Shown here one piece after another: positions 26,325 through 36,085 of a stretch of 64,000 nucleotides of DNA. How positions within the stretch are numbered: the stretch's first letter is position 1; each line of letters opens with the position of its first letter. The translations under genes and the position numbers were made by a program. The stretch spans positions 4,402,001 to 4,466,000 of the forward strand of contig NZ_VFPO01000001.1 of the NCBI RefSeq assembly GCF_006716765.1. Direction: 5' to 3'. The notes under the pieces were generated by a model. That model had not been told where the DNA came from. It did not search any database and worked only from the letters and a program-made list of their open reading frames with translations. This DNA is from Actinomadura hallensis (GTDB lineage Bacteria; Actinomycetota; Actinomycetes; Streptosporangiales; Streptosporangiaceae).

Positions 26325-28211
26325 GTGAGACCGAATGTCGCCGGCGGCAGGGCGGGGGACCCGTTCGCCCCCATCGCCGACTTCGGCTTCCTGTCCGACT
26401 GCGAGACGACCGCCCTGGTCGCGCCGAGCGGCAACATCGAGTGGATGTGCCTGCCCCGCATGGACTCGCCCAGCGTGTTCGGCTCGCTGCTGGACCGCGA
26501 CGCCGGGTACTTCCGGGTCGGCCCGGCGGGCGTGGAGGTGCCCGCCGCGCAGCGCTACATCCCCGGCACCATGGTGATGGAGACCACCTGGTGGGTGCAC
26601 GGCGGCTGGCTGGTGGTGACGGACGCCCTCCTCATGGGGCCGTGGCACCACGAGACGGAACGTTCCCACACCCACCGCCGGGCCCCGACGGACTACGACG
26701 CCGACCACGTCCTGCTGCGGATGGTGCGGTGCGTGAACGGCCAGGTCCAGGTCCGGCTCGACTGCATGCCGGTGTTCGACTACGGCCGGGCGCCCGCCCG
26801 CTGGGAGCACACCGGCGCCGGGTACCACGAGGCCCTCGCGCGCGGCGACGGCGTCGACCTGCGGCTCACCACCGACATGAACGTCGGGTTCGAGGGGTCG
26901 CTCGCCACGGCCCGCACGCTGCTGAAGCAGGGCGAGTCCCGCTTCGTCGCGCTGTCGTGGAGCGAGCACGCGGCCCCCTCGTCCTACGAGGAGGCGCACG
27001 AGCGGCTCGTCTGGACGGTCCACCACTGGCAGCACTGGCTGGACCGGGGCCGCTTCCCCGACCACCCGTGGCGCAGCCACCTGCAGCGCAGCGCGCTGAC
27101 CCTCAAGGGCCTGACGTTCGCGCCCTCCGGCGCGGTCGCGGCCGCGGCGACGACGTCGCTGCCGGAGACCCCGGGCGGCGACCGCAACTGGGACTACCGC
27201 TACACGTGGATCCGCGACTCCACGATGGCGCTGTGGGCGTTCTACACGCTGGGCTACGACTGGGAGGCCAACGACTTCTTCTACTTCATCACCGACGTCG
27301 CCGAGGCGGCCGAGGGCAAGCTGCAGATCATGTACGGGCTGGACGGCCGGGAGGAGCTGCCCGAGTCCACGCTGGACCACCTCAGCGGCTACGACGACGC
27401 CCGTCCCGTCCGGATCGGCAACGACGCGTACATGCAGGCGCAGCACGACGTGTGGGGCGCGATCATCGGCTCCATCTACCTGTTCGTGCGCAAGCGCGAC
27501 CGCCTCGACGACCGGCTCTGGAAGATCATCATCAAGCAGGTGGAGGACGCGCTCGCCAACTGGCGCTTCCCCGACTGCGGCATGTGGGAGGTGCGCGGCG
27601 AGCCGAAGCACTTCACCTCGTCCAAGATCTTCTGCTGGGTCGCGGCCGATCGCGGCGCCCGCCTCGCCCGCGTCCGCGGCGACCGGGAGCGCGCGCGGCG
27701 CTGGCAGGCCGCCGCCGACGAGATCCACGCCGACGTGCTGGCCAACGCGCTGGACGAGCGGGGCGTCTTCACCGCGCACTACGGCGCGACGGCCCTGGAC
27801 GCCTCGGCGCTGCTGATCCCGCTGCTCGGCTTCCTGCCCGCCGACGACAAGCGCGTCCGCGAGACCGTCCTCGCGATCGCCGACGAGCTGTCGGAGGACG
27901 ACCTCGTCCTGCGCTACCGCGCCGCGGAGACCGACGACGGGTTCGACTCGGAGGAGGGCACCTTCACGATCTGCTCGTTCTGGCTGGTCAGCGCGCTGGT
28001 GATGATCGGTGAGCTGGACCGGGCCCGGGCTCTGTGCGAGAAACTGCTGTCATACGCGAGCCCGCTGCAGCTGTACGCCGAGGAGCTCGACCCGCACACC
28101 GGCCGCCACCTCGGCAACTTCCCGCAGGCGTTCACCCACCTCGCGCTGATCAACGCGGTGATGCAGGTGATCAGGGCCGAGAACGGCGAGCCCCAGACCA
28201 CCCTGGCCTGA
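26325..28211 (+). CDS. GH15 family trehalase
   Basis: Protein of about 628 residues that matches mycobacterial GH15 trehalase along its length: DPFAPIADFGFLSDCETTALVAPSG, the super-beta-sandwich region with RYIPGTMVMETTWWVHGGWLVVTDALLMGPWH, then the (alpha/alpha)6 barrel with RNWDYRYTWIRDSTMALWAFYTLG, MWEVRGEPKHFTSSKIFCWVA and the closing LYAEELDPHTGRHLGNFPQAFTHLALINA. It hydrolyses trehalose to two glucoses, probably in the cytosol. The GTG start is preferred because GGAGGT lies six bases upstream; ATGs at 26301 and 26304 would add eight or seven residues. Confidence 0.93.
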   Translation: MRPNVAGGRAGDPFAPIADFGFLSDCETTALVAPSGNIEWMCLPRMDSPSVFGSLLDRDAGYFRVGPAGVEVPAAQRYIPGTMVMETTWWVHGGWLVVTDALLMGPWHHETERSHTHRRAPTDYDADHVLLRMVRCVNGQVQVRLDCMPVFDYGRAPARWEHTGAGYHEALARGDGVDLRLTTDMNVGFEGSLATARTLLKQGESRFVALSWSEHAAPSSYEEAHERLVWTVHHWQHWLDRGRFPDHPWRSHLQRSALTLKGLTFAPSGAVAAAATTSLPETPGGDRNWDYRYTWIRDSTMALWAFYTLGYDWEANDFFYFITDVAEAAEGKLQIMYGLDGREELPESTLDHLSGYDDARPVRIGNDAYMQAQHDVWGAIIGSIYLFVRKRDRLDDRLWKIIIKQVEDALANWRFPDCGMWEVRGEPKHFTSSKIFCWVAADRGARLARVRGDRERARRWQAAADEIHADVLANALDERGVFTAHYGATALDASALLIPLLGFLPADDKRVRETVLAIADELSEDDLVLRYRAAETDDGFDSEEGTFTICSFWLVSALVMIGELDRARALCEKLLSYASPLQLYAEELDPHTGRHLGNFPQAFTHLALINAVMQVIRAENGEPQTTLA

Positions 28212-28276
28212 CCCCGCGGCCTCGATCTGAACACCGCGGCCCGGCCCGAACACCGCGACCCGACCTGAGCACCGCC

Positions 28277-28555
28277 GTGGCCGCCCGGCCGTCCGCACCG
28301 CCCCCGCCCGGTGCCTGGCCGCGGCCGCCGGGCGCCCCCGCCCGGACGAGCCGGCTCGCGATCGCCGCGCTCGTCACCGGCCTCCTCGGGATGGTCCCGG
28401 TCGCGACGGGACTCGCCATCGGGGCGCTCGTGCGGACCGGCCGCCGCGGGGAACGGGGCAGGGGCCTGGCCGTCGGCGGCCTCGTCGCGTCCGCCGCCTG
28501 GGTCGTGGCCGGGGTGGTCGGACTCGTGAAGAGGCCGATGCTGCCGCCGCGCTGA
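28277..28555 (+). CDS. Small two-helix membrane protein (DUF4190-like)
   Basis: Protein of 92 residues: a Pro-rich cytoplasmic start, then two hydrophobic segments (LAIAALVTGLLGMVPVATGLAIGALV and GLAVGGLVASAAWVVAGVVGLV) joined by a basic turn RTGRRGERGR. This layout matches the DUF4190 membrane module common in actinobacteria, whose role is unknown. The GTG start is chosen from the frame; no clear ribosome site is seen. It follows the trehalase by 65 bases and may be co-transcribed. Confidence 0.65.
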   Translation: MAARPSAPPPPGAWPRPPGAPARTSRLAIAALVTGLLGMVPVATGLAIGALVRTGRRGERGRGLAVGGLVASAAWVVAGVVGLVKRPMLPPR

Positions 28556-28564
28556 CCGGCCGCC

Positions 28565-28601
28565 GCGGCCGCCGGAACCGCGTCGCGGTTCCGGCGGCCG
28601 C
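28565..28601. terminator. Perfect 18-bp inverted repeat between convergent genes
   Basis: GCGGCCGCCGGAACCGCG and CGCGGTTCCGGCGGCCGC are complementary over all 18 bases around a single T, between the small membrane protein and secDF. It is the longest perfect hairpin in the window and probably a bidirectional terminator. Confidence 0.75.
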
Positions 28602-28609
28602 GACCGGCG

Positions 28610-30889
28610 CTAGACGACCGCGCCCGAGCTGTCGGAGGTGCGGTGGACCGGCGCCTTGGGCCTGTCCTTGGGCTTCGGCGGCGGGGACTTCGCGTACCGC
28701 TCCAGGACGATCGCCACCGGAGTCGCGGTGAACACGCTGGAGTACGTGCCGACCACGATGCCGATGAGCAGCGCGATGGCGAAGTCCCGCAGCGAGTCGC
28801 CGCCGAGGATGGCCAGCGCCGCCAGGATGAACAGCGCGCCCATCCCGGTGTTGATCGTCCGCGGGACGGTCTGCAGGGTTCCCCGGTTCGCGATGTCGGC
28901 GAACCTGCCCTTGGGATCGGCGCCCCACAGTTCCCGGATGCGGTCGAACACCACCACCGAGTCGTTCACCGAGTAACCGATGATCGTGAGCAGTGCGGCG
29001 AGGAAGACCCCGTCGATCGGTTTGTGGAGCCAGGCGAAGACGCCCGCGACGACCATGATGTCGTGGAACATGGCGACCACGGCGCCGGTCGCGAACGTCC
29101 AGCGGAACCTGAGCGTCAGATAGGCGAGCTGCGCCAGCAGCGCGACCCCCAGGGCGATCAGCGCCTTGGTCCGCAGCTCACTGCCGAGGCTGGGCCCGAT
29201 CAGCTCGTCGCGGATCTTCTCGGCCCCGCCGCCCTTCGCGGCCAGGGCCTCCTGGATGCGCTTCTCCTCCTCGTTGGTGAGGTCGCTCGTCCGGACCGAG
29301 ATGTCGTCCTCGCCGGAGTTCTGCACGACGGCCCGCGGGAAACCGGCGTCGGAGACCGCCTCCCGGGCGACGTCGATGTCGAGCGGGCGGCTCGTGGAGT
29401 ACTCGACGATGCGGCCGCCGGTGAACTCCACCCCGTAGTTGAAGCCCTGGGTGAAGATGCCGACCGCGCCGGCGACGATGGCGAGCGCGGAGATGCCGAG
29501 CCACAGCCGCCGGTGCTTCATCAGGTCGGGGCCGCTCTCCTCCAGCCACCGCCGGATGCGCCCCGGGCCGCCGATGCCGCCCCACTTGCCGCTGGTGAAC
29601 TTGGGGGCCCGCGCGGCGGCGGCGTCGGTGAGGACGCGGCTCAGCAGCATCGCGGAGACCAGGGAGCCGAGCACGCCGATGGTGAGGGTGACACCGAAGC
29701 CGCGCACCGGCCCGGACGCGAGGAAGAACAGCAGCGCACCGGCGAGCAGCGTGGTGACGGCGGTGTCGGCGATCGCCGACCACGCCTTGTTGAACCCGGT
29801 GGCCAGCGCCGAGCGCGCCCTGCGGCCGCGGAGGGCCGCCCGTTCCTCTCTCGCGCGTTCGAACGCGAGCACGTTGGCGTCGATCGCCATGCCGATGGCC
29901 AAGACGAAACCGGCCAGACCGGGCAGCGTCAGCGTCGCCCCGATCGCGACGAGGGCGCCGTAGGAGATCAGCGCGTACCCGGCCAGCGCGATCGTCGCGA
30001 GGAAGCCGACGAGGCGGTACACCGAGACGATGAACAGCCCGGTGAGGATGATGCCGATGACGGAGGCCTTGGCGCTGGCCTCGATCGCCTCCTCGCCCAG
30101 CGTCGGGCCGACCACCCGCTGCTCGATGACCTTCACGGGGACGGGGAGCGCACCGCCCTCGATGAGGGCCGCGAGGTCCTTGGCCTCCTCGGCGCTGAAG
30201 TCGCCGGTGATCTGCGTGGACCCGCCGGTGATGCCGATGCCGCAGGGCACGCTCTGGGTCACCTGCGGCGAGGAGATGACCTTGCCGTCCAGGACGATCG
30301 CGATGCGCCGCTCGTCGCCGACGGCGCAGGCGGCCTTGGCGGTCAGCTCCTCCCAGATCTTGCCGCCCTTGCCCTTGAAGTCGACGTTGACGGCCCACCC
30401 GCCGAGGTTCTGCGGGTCGTAGGAGGCGTTGGCCTCGCCGATGCCCTCTCCGGTGAGCGCGGCGGGCCCGATGAGGATCTGCCGCCCGCTCTCGTCCGGG
30501 ATGAGCTGCTGGCCCTTCTCCTTGTCGGGCTTGCCGGTGTTGGGGAGCACGGGGTGCGCGGTGAGCTGGGCGGTCCTGCCGATCGCCTCGGTCGCGCGGG
30601 TCGGGTCCTGGACGTCCGGCAGCTCGACGATCAGGCGGCGGTCACCGGACCGGGTGATCGACGACTCGGCCACGCCGAGGGCGTCGATGCGCCGCCGCAG
30701 GACCTCCAGCGCGCGGTCGGTCGACTCCCGGTCGGCCTTGACGGTCGGGGAGTCCTGCGTCTCCAGGACGATCTGGGTGCCGCCGCGGAGGTCGAGACCG
30801 AGCCGGGCGGGTTTGGTGTAGGCGAAGTAGAAGGACGTGGCGAGGACGGCGAATGCCAGCACCGCCCGCACCACGTTGGCGCGGTTCAA
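28610..30889 (-). CDS. secDF: Fused SecD-SecF protein translocase subunit
   Basis: Protein of 759 residues joining SecD and SecF in one chain, with twelve hydrophobic segments. SecD half: TM1, LGLDLRGGTQIVLETQD, P1 domain with LIVELPDVQDP, and the membrane block AIGMAIDANVLAFERAREE. SecF half from about residue 440: FNYGVEFTGGRIVEYSTSRP and the membrane block GYSVNDSVVVFDRIRE. SecDF uses the proton gradient to pull exported proteins out of the Sec channel. Most actinobacteria also have separate secD and secF next to yajC; none is visible here, so this is probably an additional fused paralogue. The TTG start has GGAGG seven bases upstream. Confidence 0.95.
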   Translation of the reverse strand: MNRANVVRAVLAFAVLATSFYFAYTKPARLGLDLRGGTQIVLETQDSPTVKADRESTDRALEVLRRRIDALGVAESSITRSGDRRLIVELPDVQDPTRATEAIGRTAQLTAHPVLPNTGKPDKEKGQQLIPDESGRQILIGPAALTGEGIGEANASYDPQNLGGWAVNVDFKGKGGKIWEELTAKAACAVGDERRIAIVLDGKVISSPQVTQSVPCGIGITGGSTQITGDFSAEEAKDLAALIEGGALPVPVKVIEQRVVGPTLGEEAIEASAKASVIGIILTGLFIVSVYRLVGFLATIALAGYALISYGALVAIGATLTLPGLAGFVLAIGMAIDANVLAFERAREERAALRGRRARSALATGFNKAWSAIADTAVTTLLAGALLFFLASGPVRGFGVTLTIGVLGSLVSAMLLSRVLTDAAAARAPKFTSGKWGGIGGPGRIRRWLEESGPDLMKHRRLWLGISALAIVAGAVGIFTQGFNYGVEFTGGRIVEYSTSRPLDIDVAREAVSDAGFPRAVVQNSGEDDISVRTSDLTNEEEKRIQEALAAKGGGAEKIRDELIGPSLGSELRTKALIALGVALLAQLAYLTLRFRWTFATGAVVAMFHDIMVVAGVFAWLHKPIDGVFLAALLTIIGYSVNDSVVVFDRIRELWGADPKGRFADIANRGTLQTVPRTINTGMGALFILAALAILGGDSLRDFAIALLIGIVVGTYSSVFTATPVAIVLERYAKSPPPKPKDRPKAPVHRTSDSSGAVV

Positions 30890-30953
30890 GAGGAGACCTC
30901 CACACGGGGATTCGGCGCCGCACGGGTGCGTGCGGGCGCCGCGGACAGATGGC

Positions 30954-31385
30954 TCAGGCGCGTGCGGAGGCGGGCGGGCCGCGCTCGCGCGGGCCGTCGC
31001 CCGGCGCGAGGGCGGGCGCCGCGGGCCCGGCGGACGCGGGCCGCACGACGCGTGCGACCGGCGGCAGGACCTCGGCTCCGGGCGGCGGGAGCGCGGCGGA
31101 CGCGGGCTGGGCGTCCGCGATGTCCACGGCGAGCTGCCGCGTCGCCGCGGTGATCGCCGCGGTGGCCGCGGCCTCCGCCTGTCCGGCGGCGCGCGGCTTG
31201 GCGGCGGCCCTGCTCCGGCTCTGGGTGTGCTGCGCGACCCACGTGCGGACGGCGGTGATCGTCCCGGTGGAGGAGCCGCCGCTCTGCGTCCCGGAGCCGG
31301 CGGGGCCGGCCACGAACCCGAGGAGCCCGAGCGCGACGACGAGGAGCCGGACGACGGGGAGCAGCGGACGCCGCAGCTCGCGCAT
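30954..31385 (-). CDS. Hypothetical exported or membrane-anchored protein upstream of secDF
   Basis: Protein of 143 residues: basic start, hydrophobic segment LLPVVRLLVVALGLLGFVAGPAG (signal or anchor, about 8-30), then Ala/Pro-rich sequence with a helical middle (AAATAAITAATRQLAVDIADAQ). A strong GGGAGGAG ribosome site supports it. It is read in the same direction as secDF, 64 bases ahead of it. I recognise no family, and the composition is biased, so function cannot be guessed. Confidence 0.6.
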   Translation of the reverse strand: MRELRRPLLPVVRLLVVALGLLGFVAGPAGSGTQSGGSSTGTITAVRTWVAQHTQSRSRAAAKPRAAGQAEAAATAAITAATRQLAVDIADAQPASAALPPPGAEVLPPVARVVRPASAGPAAPALAPGDGPRERGPPASARA

Positions 31386-31791
31386 TCCGCTCCTCCCTCG
31401 GCCTCGTGGGGTCGGCCCTCCGGCGGGCCCGTGCCAGGGGCCCGTGCCGGGCCCGTGCGATCGCGGCGGGCAGGCCGGTCCGGATCACCGGCCGCGGCCG
31501 CCGCCCCGCCCACGACGCCGGGAGCGGCGGTGGGCGGTCCAGCCAAACTAACGCAGGTTCAGGTTAGGGGAGCGCGGTTCGCACGTCGTTGACGAAACAC
31601 GGGATCTCGAAACCGTCAAGGCGGGCCGGCGTGACAATGCCGTGGCCCTCCCCTGCCCGTGACCCTTACCAGCGGACACGGTCGCGTGTCCGGCTCCGGC
31701 CAGTCCGATTCCGGCCTGGAGCCATTGCGGGGCCCCCAAAAGCGAATTACTTTCGCGTACGCCCACCCCAAACCGGACAGAGGAGTCTCCG
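31386..31791. other. Divergent intergenic region between the exported-protein genes
   Basis: About 400 bases. Inverted repeats are CTAAC...GTTAG at 31548-31567 (GCAGGTTCAG between the arms) and TTGACG...CGTCAA at 31589-31619 with 19 bases between the arms. Both look like regulator sites. The last 50 bases contain AATTACTTTCGCG, an AT-richer stretch close to the next start. No protein gene is supported here. Confidence 0.5.
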
Positions 31792-32457
31792 GTGGCACGT
31801 ATTAGACAGGTCGCTGTCCTCGGTACCGCGGCGCTCGCCGCCCTCGCACTGACAGCCGCCCCCGCCTCCGCCGCTACCACCACGATCCGCGCGGGCTCGG
31901 CGACCGCCGATCCCTACTCCGGCGCCGTCCAGGCGTCGCTGCTCGGCGAGGCCTCGGTCTCGGCGTCGATCGGCAGCGGCTCCTGCAGCGAGTCGACGAT
32001 GACCGGGTCGATCGAGTCCGACGGCTCCGGCCTGACCATCGACAGCGCGGAGTTCGGCGAGTGCAGCGGCACCGCCGACGTCACGATCACCACCCTCGAC
32101 CTGCCGTGGCAGGGCGGGGCCGTCGTCTACGACCCCGCGCACACCAACGGCCGCGACGCCGCGATCACCATCGCCAACTTCAAGGTCCGCGCCGTCGTGG
32201 ACCTGTTCGGCGGGATCGGCTGCAACTTCGGCGGCACCCTCACCGCCGACGGCTTCAACGGCGACAACCCGGCCCGGCCGGAGACCGGCAGCGGCGAGGC
32301 GCAGGTCGGCGTCAACAACGCCACGGTCAACCGGCAGTCCGGCAGCCACTTCCTGTGCCCGTCCACCGCCAAGGTCACCGCGACCTACGCGCTGCAGGGC
32401 GAGTCCGAGGCCGGATCGGGCACGTTCGACCAGTCCCTGTACGTCACGGGCGACTGA
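31792..32457 (+). CDS. Secreted protein of unknown function
   Basis: Protein of 221 residues with a clear Sec signal peptide: MARIRQVAVLGTAALAALALT then cleavage after APASA (about residue 27-28). The mature part is rich in Ser, Thr, Gly and Asp and predicted beta, with four cysteines (about GSCSES, GECSG, GCNFG, FLCPS) that can form two disulfides. The ribosome site GAGGAG precedes the GTG. It resembles small secreted actinobacterial proteins without assigned activity. A bidirectional terminator follows, facing glyS. Confidence 0.85.
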   Translation: MARIRQVAVLGTAALAALALTAAPASAATTTIRAGSATADPYSGAVQASLLGEASVSASIGSGSCSESTMTGSIESDGSGLTIDSAEFGECSGTADVTITTLDLPWQGGAVVYDPAHTNGRDAAITIANFKVRAVVDLFGGIGCNFGGTLTADGFNGDNPARPETGSGEAQVGVNNATVNRQSGSHFLCPSTAKVTATYALQGESEAGSGTFDQSLYVTGD

Positions 32458-32523
32458 CGCCCCTGGCAGTTCCCTGACACGCTCCCAGCAGCGCGTGCTC
32501 CCTGAAAGCGCGCTCCCAACCGA

Positions 32524-32565
32524 GAACGCGGGCCGCCCCCACGGCATGGGGCGGCCCGCCGCGTT
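32524..32565. terminator. Bidirectional hairpin between the secreted protein and glyS
   Basis: GCGGGCCGCCCC and GGGGCGGCCCGC pair over 12 bp around CACGGCAT; GAAC and GTTC extend the stem with a small bulge. It sits between two convergent stops. Confidence 0.75.
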
Positions 32566-32592
32566 CCCGCGACCGTGCCGGACGCCGCCCGC

Positions 32593-33981
32593 TCAGCAGC
32601 CGGCGAGCTGGGCGGCGAGGAACGACTCGACCTGGCCGAGCGCGATGCGCTCCTGGCCCATCGAGTCGCGCTCCCGGACGGTGACCGCGTCGTCCTCCAG
32701 GGTGTCGAAGTCGACCGTGACGCAGAACGGCGTGCCGATCTCGTCCTGGCGGCGGTAGCGGCGGCCGATGGCGCCCGCGTCGTCGAAGTCGACGTTCCAG
32801 TTGCGGCGCAGCTGCGCGGCGAGATCCCGGGCCTTCGGCGACAGATCGGCGTTGCGCGACAGCGGCAGCACCGCGACCTTCACCGGGGCGAGCCGCCGGT
32901 CGAGCCGCATGACGGTGCGCTTCTCCATCTTGCCCTTGGCGTTGGGCGCCTCGTCCTCGGCGTAGGCGTCCATCATGAACGTGAGCGCGCAGCGGTCGAC
33001 GCCCGCGGACGGCTCGATCACGTACGGGGTGTACCGCTCGCCGGACTCCTGGTCGAAGAACGACAGGTCGGCGCCGGACGCCTTGGAGTGCGTCGTCAGG
33101 TCGTAGTCGGTGCGGTTGGCGACGCCCTCCAGCTCGCCCCACTCCGCGCCGGCGAAGTCGAAGCGGTACTCCACGTCCACGGTCCGCTTGGAGTAGTGCG
33201 ACAGCTTCTCCTGCGGGTGCTCGTAGAGGCGCAGGTTCTCCTTGCGGATGCCGAGGTCGACGTACCACTGCAGGCGCTCGTCGATCCAGTACTGGTGCCA
33301 TTCCTCGTCGGTGCCGGGCTTGACGAAGAACTCCAGCTCCATCTGCTCGAACTCGCGGGTCCGGAAGATGAAGTTGCCGGGCGTGATCTCGTTGCGGAAC
33401 GACTTGCCGATCTGCCCGATGCCGAACGGCACCTTGCGGCGGGCGGACTGCTGGACGTTCAGGTAGTTGATGAAGATGCCCTGCGCCGTCTCGGGACGCA
33501 GGTAGGACAGCCCCGACTCGTCCTCGACCGGCCCGAGGTAGGTCTTGAGCAGGCCGTTGAACATCCGCGGCTCGGTGAACGAGCCCTTCACCCCGCAGTT
33601 GGGGCAGCCGATGTCGGCGAGCCCGTTGGCGGGCGGGCGGCCGTGCTTGCCCTCGTACGCCTCCTCCAGGTGGTCGGCCCGGAAGCGCTTGTGGCAGGAC
33701 TGGCACTCGGTGAGCGGGTCGACGAACGCCTCGACGTGGCCGCTCGCCTCCCACACCTCGCGCGCCAGGATGACGCTCGAGTCGAGGCCGACGACGTCCT
33801 CGCGGCCCTGCACCATGGACTTCCACCACTGGCGCTTGATGTTGTTCTTCAGCTCGACGCCGAGCGGCCCGTAGTCCCAGGAGGCGCGGAGCCCGCCGTA
33901 GATCTCGCTCGACGGGTAGACCAGGCCCCTCCGTTTGGCGAGGTTGACGATCGTGTCCAGCACATCGGAACGGCGTGCCAT
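32593..33981 (-). CDS. glyS: Glycine-tRNA ligase (homodimeric class II type)
   Basis: Protein of 462 residues, the single-chain alpha2 form. Features: [24 protein letters not shown], a zinc-like CQSCHKRF...CPNCG pair in the insertion, the class II motifs [26 protein letters not shown] and the late [22 protein letters not shown], then an anticodon-binding domain. It charges glycine to its tRNA. The ATG of [18 protein letters not shown] is the family start; a longer N-terminal reading is rejected. I looked for a T-box upstream and saw none. Confidence 0.96.
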   Translation of the reverse strand: MARRSDVLDTIVNLAKRRGLVYPSSEIYGGLRASWDYGPLGVELKNNIKRQWWKSMVQGREDVVGLDSSVILAREVWEASGHVEAFVDPLTECQSCHKRFRADHLEEAYEGKHGRPPANGLADIGCPNCGVKGSFTEPRMFNGLLKTYLGPVEDESGLSYLRPETAQGIFINYLNVQQSARRKVPFGIGQIGKSFRNEITPGNFIFRTREFEQMELEFFVKPGTDEEWHQYWIDERLQWYVDLGIRKENLRLYEHPQEKLSHYSKRTVDVEYRFDFAGAEWGELEGVANRTDYDLTTHSKASGADLSFFDQESGERYTPYVIEPSAGVDRCALTFMMDAYAEDEAPNAKGKMEKRTVMRLDRRLAPVKVAVLPLSRNADLSPKARDLAAQLRRNWNVDFDDAGAIGRRYRRQDEIGTPFCVTVDFDTLEDDAVTVRERDSMGQERIALGQVESFLAAQLAGC

Positions 33982-34154
33982 GAAAGATTCTCCATCCGGC
34001 TGGCGGTCGGCGGGAACAGTGAGTGCGCCCCGGTCCCGCGGGAAACGGCGGGCGGAGGCGAGTGTGATCCCAGGTGGATGCCCCGCGGCGCGGTCTGCGC
34101 CGGCGCACGCGAGCATTCCCAGCTTAGGGCACCCGGCGGTCTGATACGCGAACC

Positions 34155-35558
34155 CTAATAGGCGAGGCCGTCGGCGATATTGCTGTCGATGTTGAGGGTG
34201 ACTCCGCCGTGCGTCTCGTTATGGTCGCCGCGGTACTGCTTGATGCGCCGGTGCGGGTTCCACCAGCTGTCGGGCAGATAGCGGTCGCCGTAGATCTGGG
34301 CCTTTCCGTCCCAGTGGGCGTACCAGATGCCCTCGGGCTTGGCGATGCCGGTGGCGTTGCCCACGTCCCGGACGCCGGAGCCCGCGCTGCTGTAGAGGCA
34401 GGGCGTGTACCCCTCGTCCTTCAGCCGGCGGACCCAGTTGTCGACGAACCGCAGGACCGCCGCCTTGCAGGCGCTCTTGCGGCTGTCGTAGGCCTCCATG
34501 TCGAAGTAGATCGGCGCGCCGGGCGGGATGCCGAGCGCCCTGGCCTTGCGGGCGGCGTCCACGGCGGCCTTCCCGCCCTCCGCCGCGGCGTTCTTCGCGG
34601 TGAACTTCTGCGAGCGGCTGCCGCAGGGCGCCTGCAGGCCGACGTAGGTGGGCAGGATCCGGTAGCCCATCGCGCGGACCTCGCGCACCCACCGCTCGGT
34701 GAGGTTCGGTTGCGCGCATCCGCGCGCCGCGCCGCCCATGTAGATGTTGGTGACCTTGAACGAGGGCCGCCACGCCTTCATCGCCGCCAGGGACGGGGCG
34801 GTGCAGGTGTCGAAACCCATCCCCTTCACCCAGCTCTTCTCCGCATCGGCGGCGCCCTCCTGGGACGCCCCTTCCCGCGGCGTGCTCGACACGGACGGCG
34901 TCGGCCCCGGCGTGCTCGCCATGGAGGGGGACGGCGGTGAGGGGGACGGCGGGAACGGGGACGGCACGGGCGAGCCGGGCTCGGGCGGGCTCGTCCCCGG
35001 CGTGCGCGAGGCGCCGGGACGTTCACCGGTCAGCCGGGCGCCGCGCAGCATCCGCTCGAGCGCGCCGGGGTCCGTCCCGTAGACGCCGGTGATCGTGATC
35101 CCGGCCTCGCGGAGGTCGATGCGCGTCTCGCCGTCGACGGTCCGCGGGATCGTCAGCTCGGCGAGGTCCGCGGCGGGGACGGTCCGCCGGTCCGCCGGCG
35201 GGGCGTCCGCCGAGGGCTGGACGTGGACGGCCTCGGTGCGGCCCACGACGCGGGCCGGGCAGTCGGGCTGCGGCCCGGGGCTGCCGAGGTAGAGGGCGTG
35301 CCGGTCGTAGCGGACGCAGCGGGCCGGGTCGCGGTCGAGGTCGTGGACCTCCCAGCCGTCCGGGACGGGGATGCGCAGCCCCCGGTACTCCACGACGCGG
35401 GGGGCGCTCACGCCGCCCGGGCCGCGGGCCTCCCCGGTGTCGCGCACCGGCGCGGCCATCCGGCCCGACACGGGCCGTTCGGGCGCCGCCCCGAGGACGG
35501 CGAGAACGGACACGGCGGCCCCGGCCAGGACGGTGCCGGACAGGACGGCATGGCGCAT
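34155..35558 (-). CDS. Secreted DUF1906 (Rv2525c-like glycoside hydrolase-like) protein
   Basis: Protein of 467 residues. Signal segment [26 protein letters not shown] is followed by an unassigned alpha/beta region (about 30-180), a Pro/Ser/Thr-rich linker (about 185-245), and the C-terminal DUF1906 domain from [31 protein letters not shown], with [17 protein letters not shown] and IKQYRGDH. The domain is a TIM-barrel related to GH25 lysozymes; Rv2525c in mycobacteria is exported and linked to the cell wall. Activity on peptidoglycan is inference. GGGGAG precedes the ATG. Confidence 0.88.
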   Translation of the reverse strand: MRHAVLSGTVLAGAAVSVLAVLGAAPERPVSGRMAAPVRDTGEARGPGGVSAPRVVEYRGLRIPVPDGWEVHDLDRDPARCVRYDRHALYLGSPGPQPDCPARVVGRTEAVHVQPSADAPPADRRTVPAADLAELTIPRTVDGETRIDLREAGITITGVYGTDPGALERMLRGARLTGERPGASRTPGTSPPEPGSPVPSPFPPSPSPPSPSMASTPGPTPSVSSTPREGASQEGAADAEKSWVKGMGFDTCTAPSLAAMKAWRPSFKVTNIYMGGAARGCAQPNLTERWVREVRAMGYRILPTYVGLQAPCGSRSQKFTAKNAAAEGGKAAVDAARKARALGIPPGAPIYFDMEAYDSRKSACKAAVLRFVDNWVRRLKDEGYTPCLYSSAGSGVRDVGNATGIAKPEGIWYAHWDGKAQIYGDRYLPDSWWNPHRRIKQYRGDHNETHGGVTLNIDSNIADGLAY

Positions 35559-35723
35559 CACTTTGCTCCCCGGAAAGGCGGGGGCCCCGGGCGGGGTCGT
35601 CCCGCCGGAGGCCCTCGGCATGATCGTGACGCGGCAAAGATGACCTTGGCGGGAGGCCCGAAACCGGGCCGGACGCTTCCTTGCCCCATCCTTGACCCGC
35701 CGGTTCCGGGCGCGCCGCGGGGG

Positions 35724-36008
35724 TCAGACGGAGCTGACGACCTCGTAGGCTCCGGGTTCGTCGACGGCCATGGCGGCGAGGGGGATGAACCGCATGCGCA
35801 CGTCGTAGGCGCCGAGGGCGCGGCGGTAGTGCCCCGCGCCGTCCCATTCGGTGACCAGGGCCCACAGCCCCGGGTCGTCGACCGTTCTGGCGAGGCGTCC
35901 GGAACGGAAGCCGGGGCTCTCCGACAGGGTCGTGAGCACGGCGGTCATGCGTTCGGCGAAGTCCTCGGAGTCCTCGCCCGGCACGCGGTACCGGGTTATC
36001 GCGATCAT
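35724..36008 (-). CDS. Antibiotic biosynthesis monooxygenase-like (ABM fold) protein
   Basis: Protein of 94 residues in the dimeric ferredoxin-like ABM family: MIAITRYRVPGEDSEDFAERMTAVLTTLSESPGFRSGRLARTVDDPGLWALVTEWDGAGHYRRAL. These are cofactor-free monooxygenases or small-molecule binders; the substrate is unknown. It stands alone, divergent from the small membrane protein gene to its right, with 77 bases between them. Confidence 0.85.
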   Translation of the reverse strand: MIAITRYRVPGEDSEDFAERMTAVLTTLSESPGFRSGRLARTVDDPGLWALVTEWDGAGHYRRALGAYDVRMRFIPLAAMAVDEPGAYEVVSSV

Positions 36009-36085
36009 GCGTCAATCTTGGCAGGCCCGGGACGGTGCCCGGCCCGGCCCTGCGGACGGAGCCCGGTTCGGTTACCTTGGGGCGC

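Noticed and set aside
28034..28276. Upstream extension of the small DUF4190-like gene
   Set aside because: It would overlap the trehalase gene and encodes Arg/Pro-rich shadow sequence; the GTG at 28277 gives the membrane module.
31548..31883. 111-codon minus-strand frame across the signal peptide of the secreted protein
   Set aside because: It overlaps a well-supported gene antisense and has no ribosome site or family.
33982..34154. Possible T-box leader before glyS
   Set aside because: No T-box consensus or specifier stem could be found in the 173 bases upstream.
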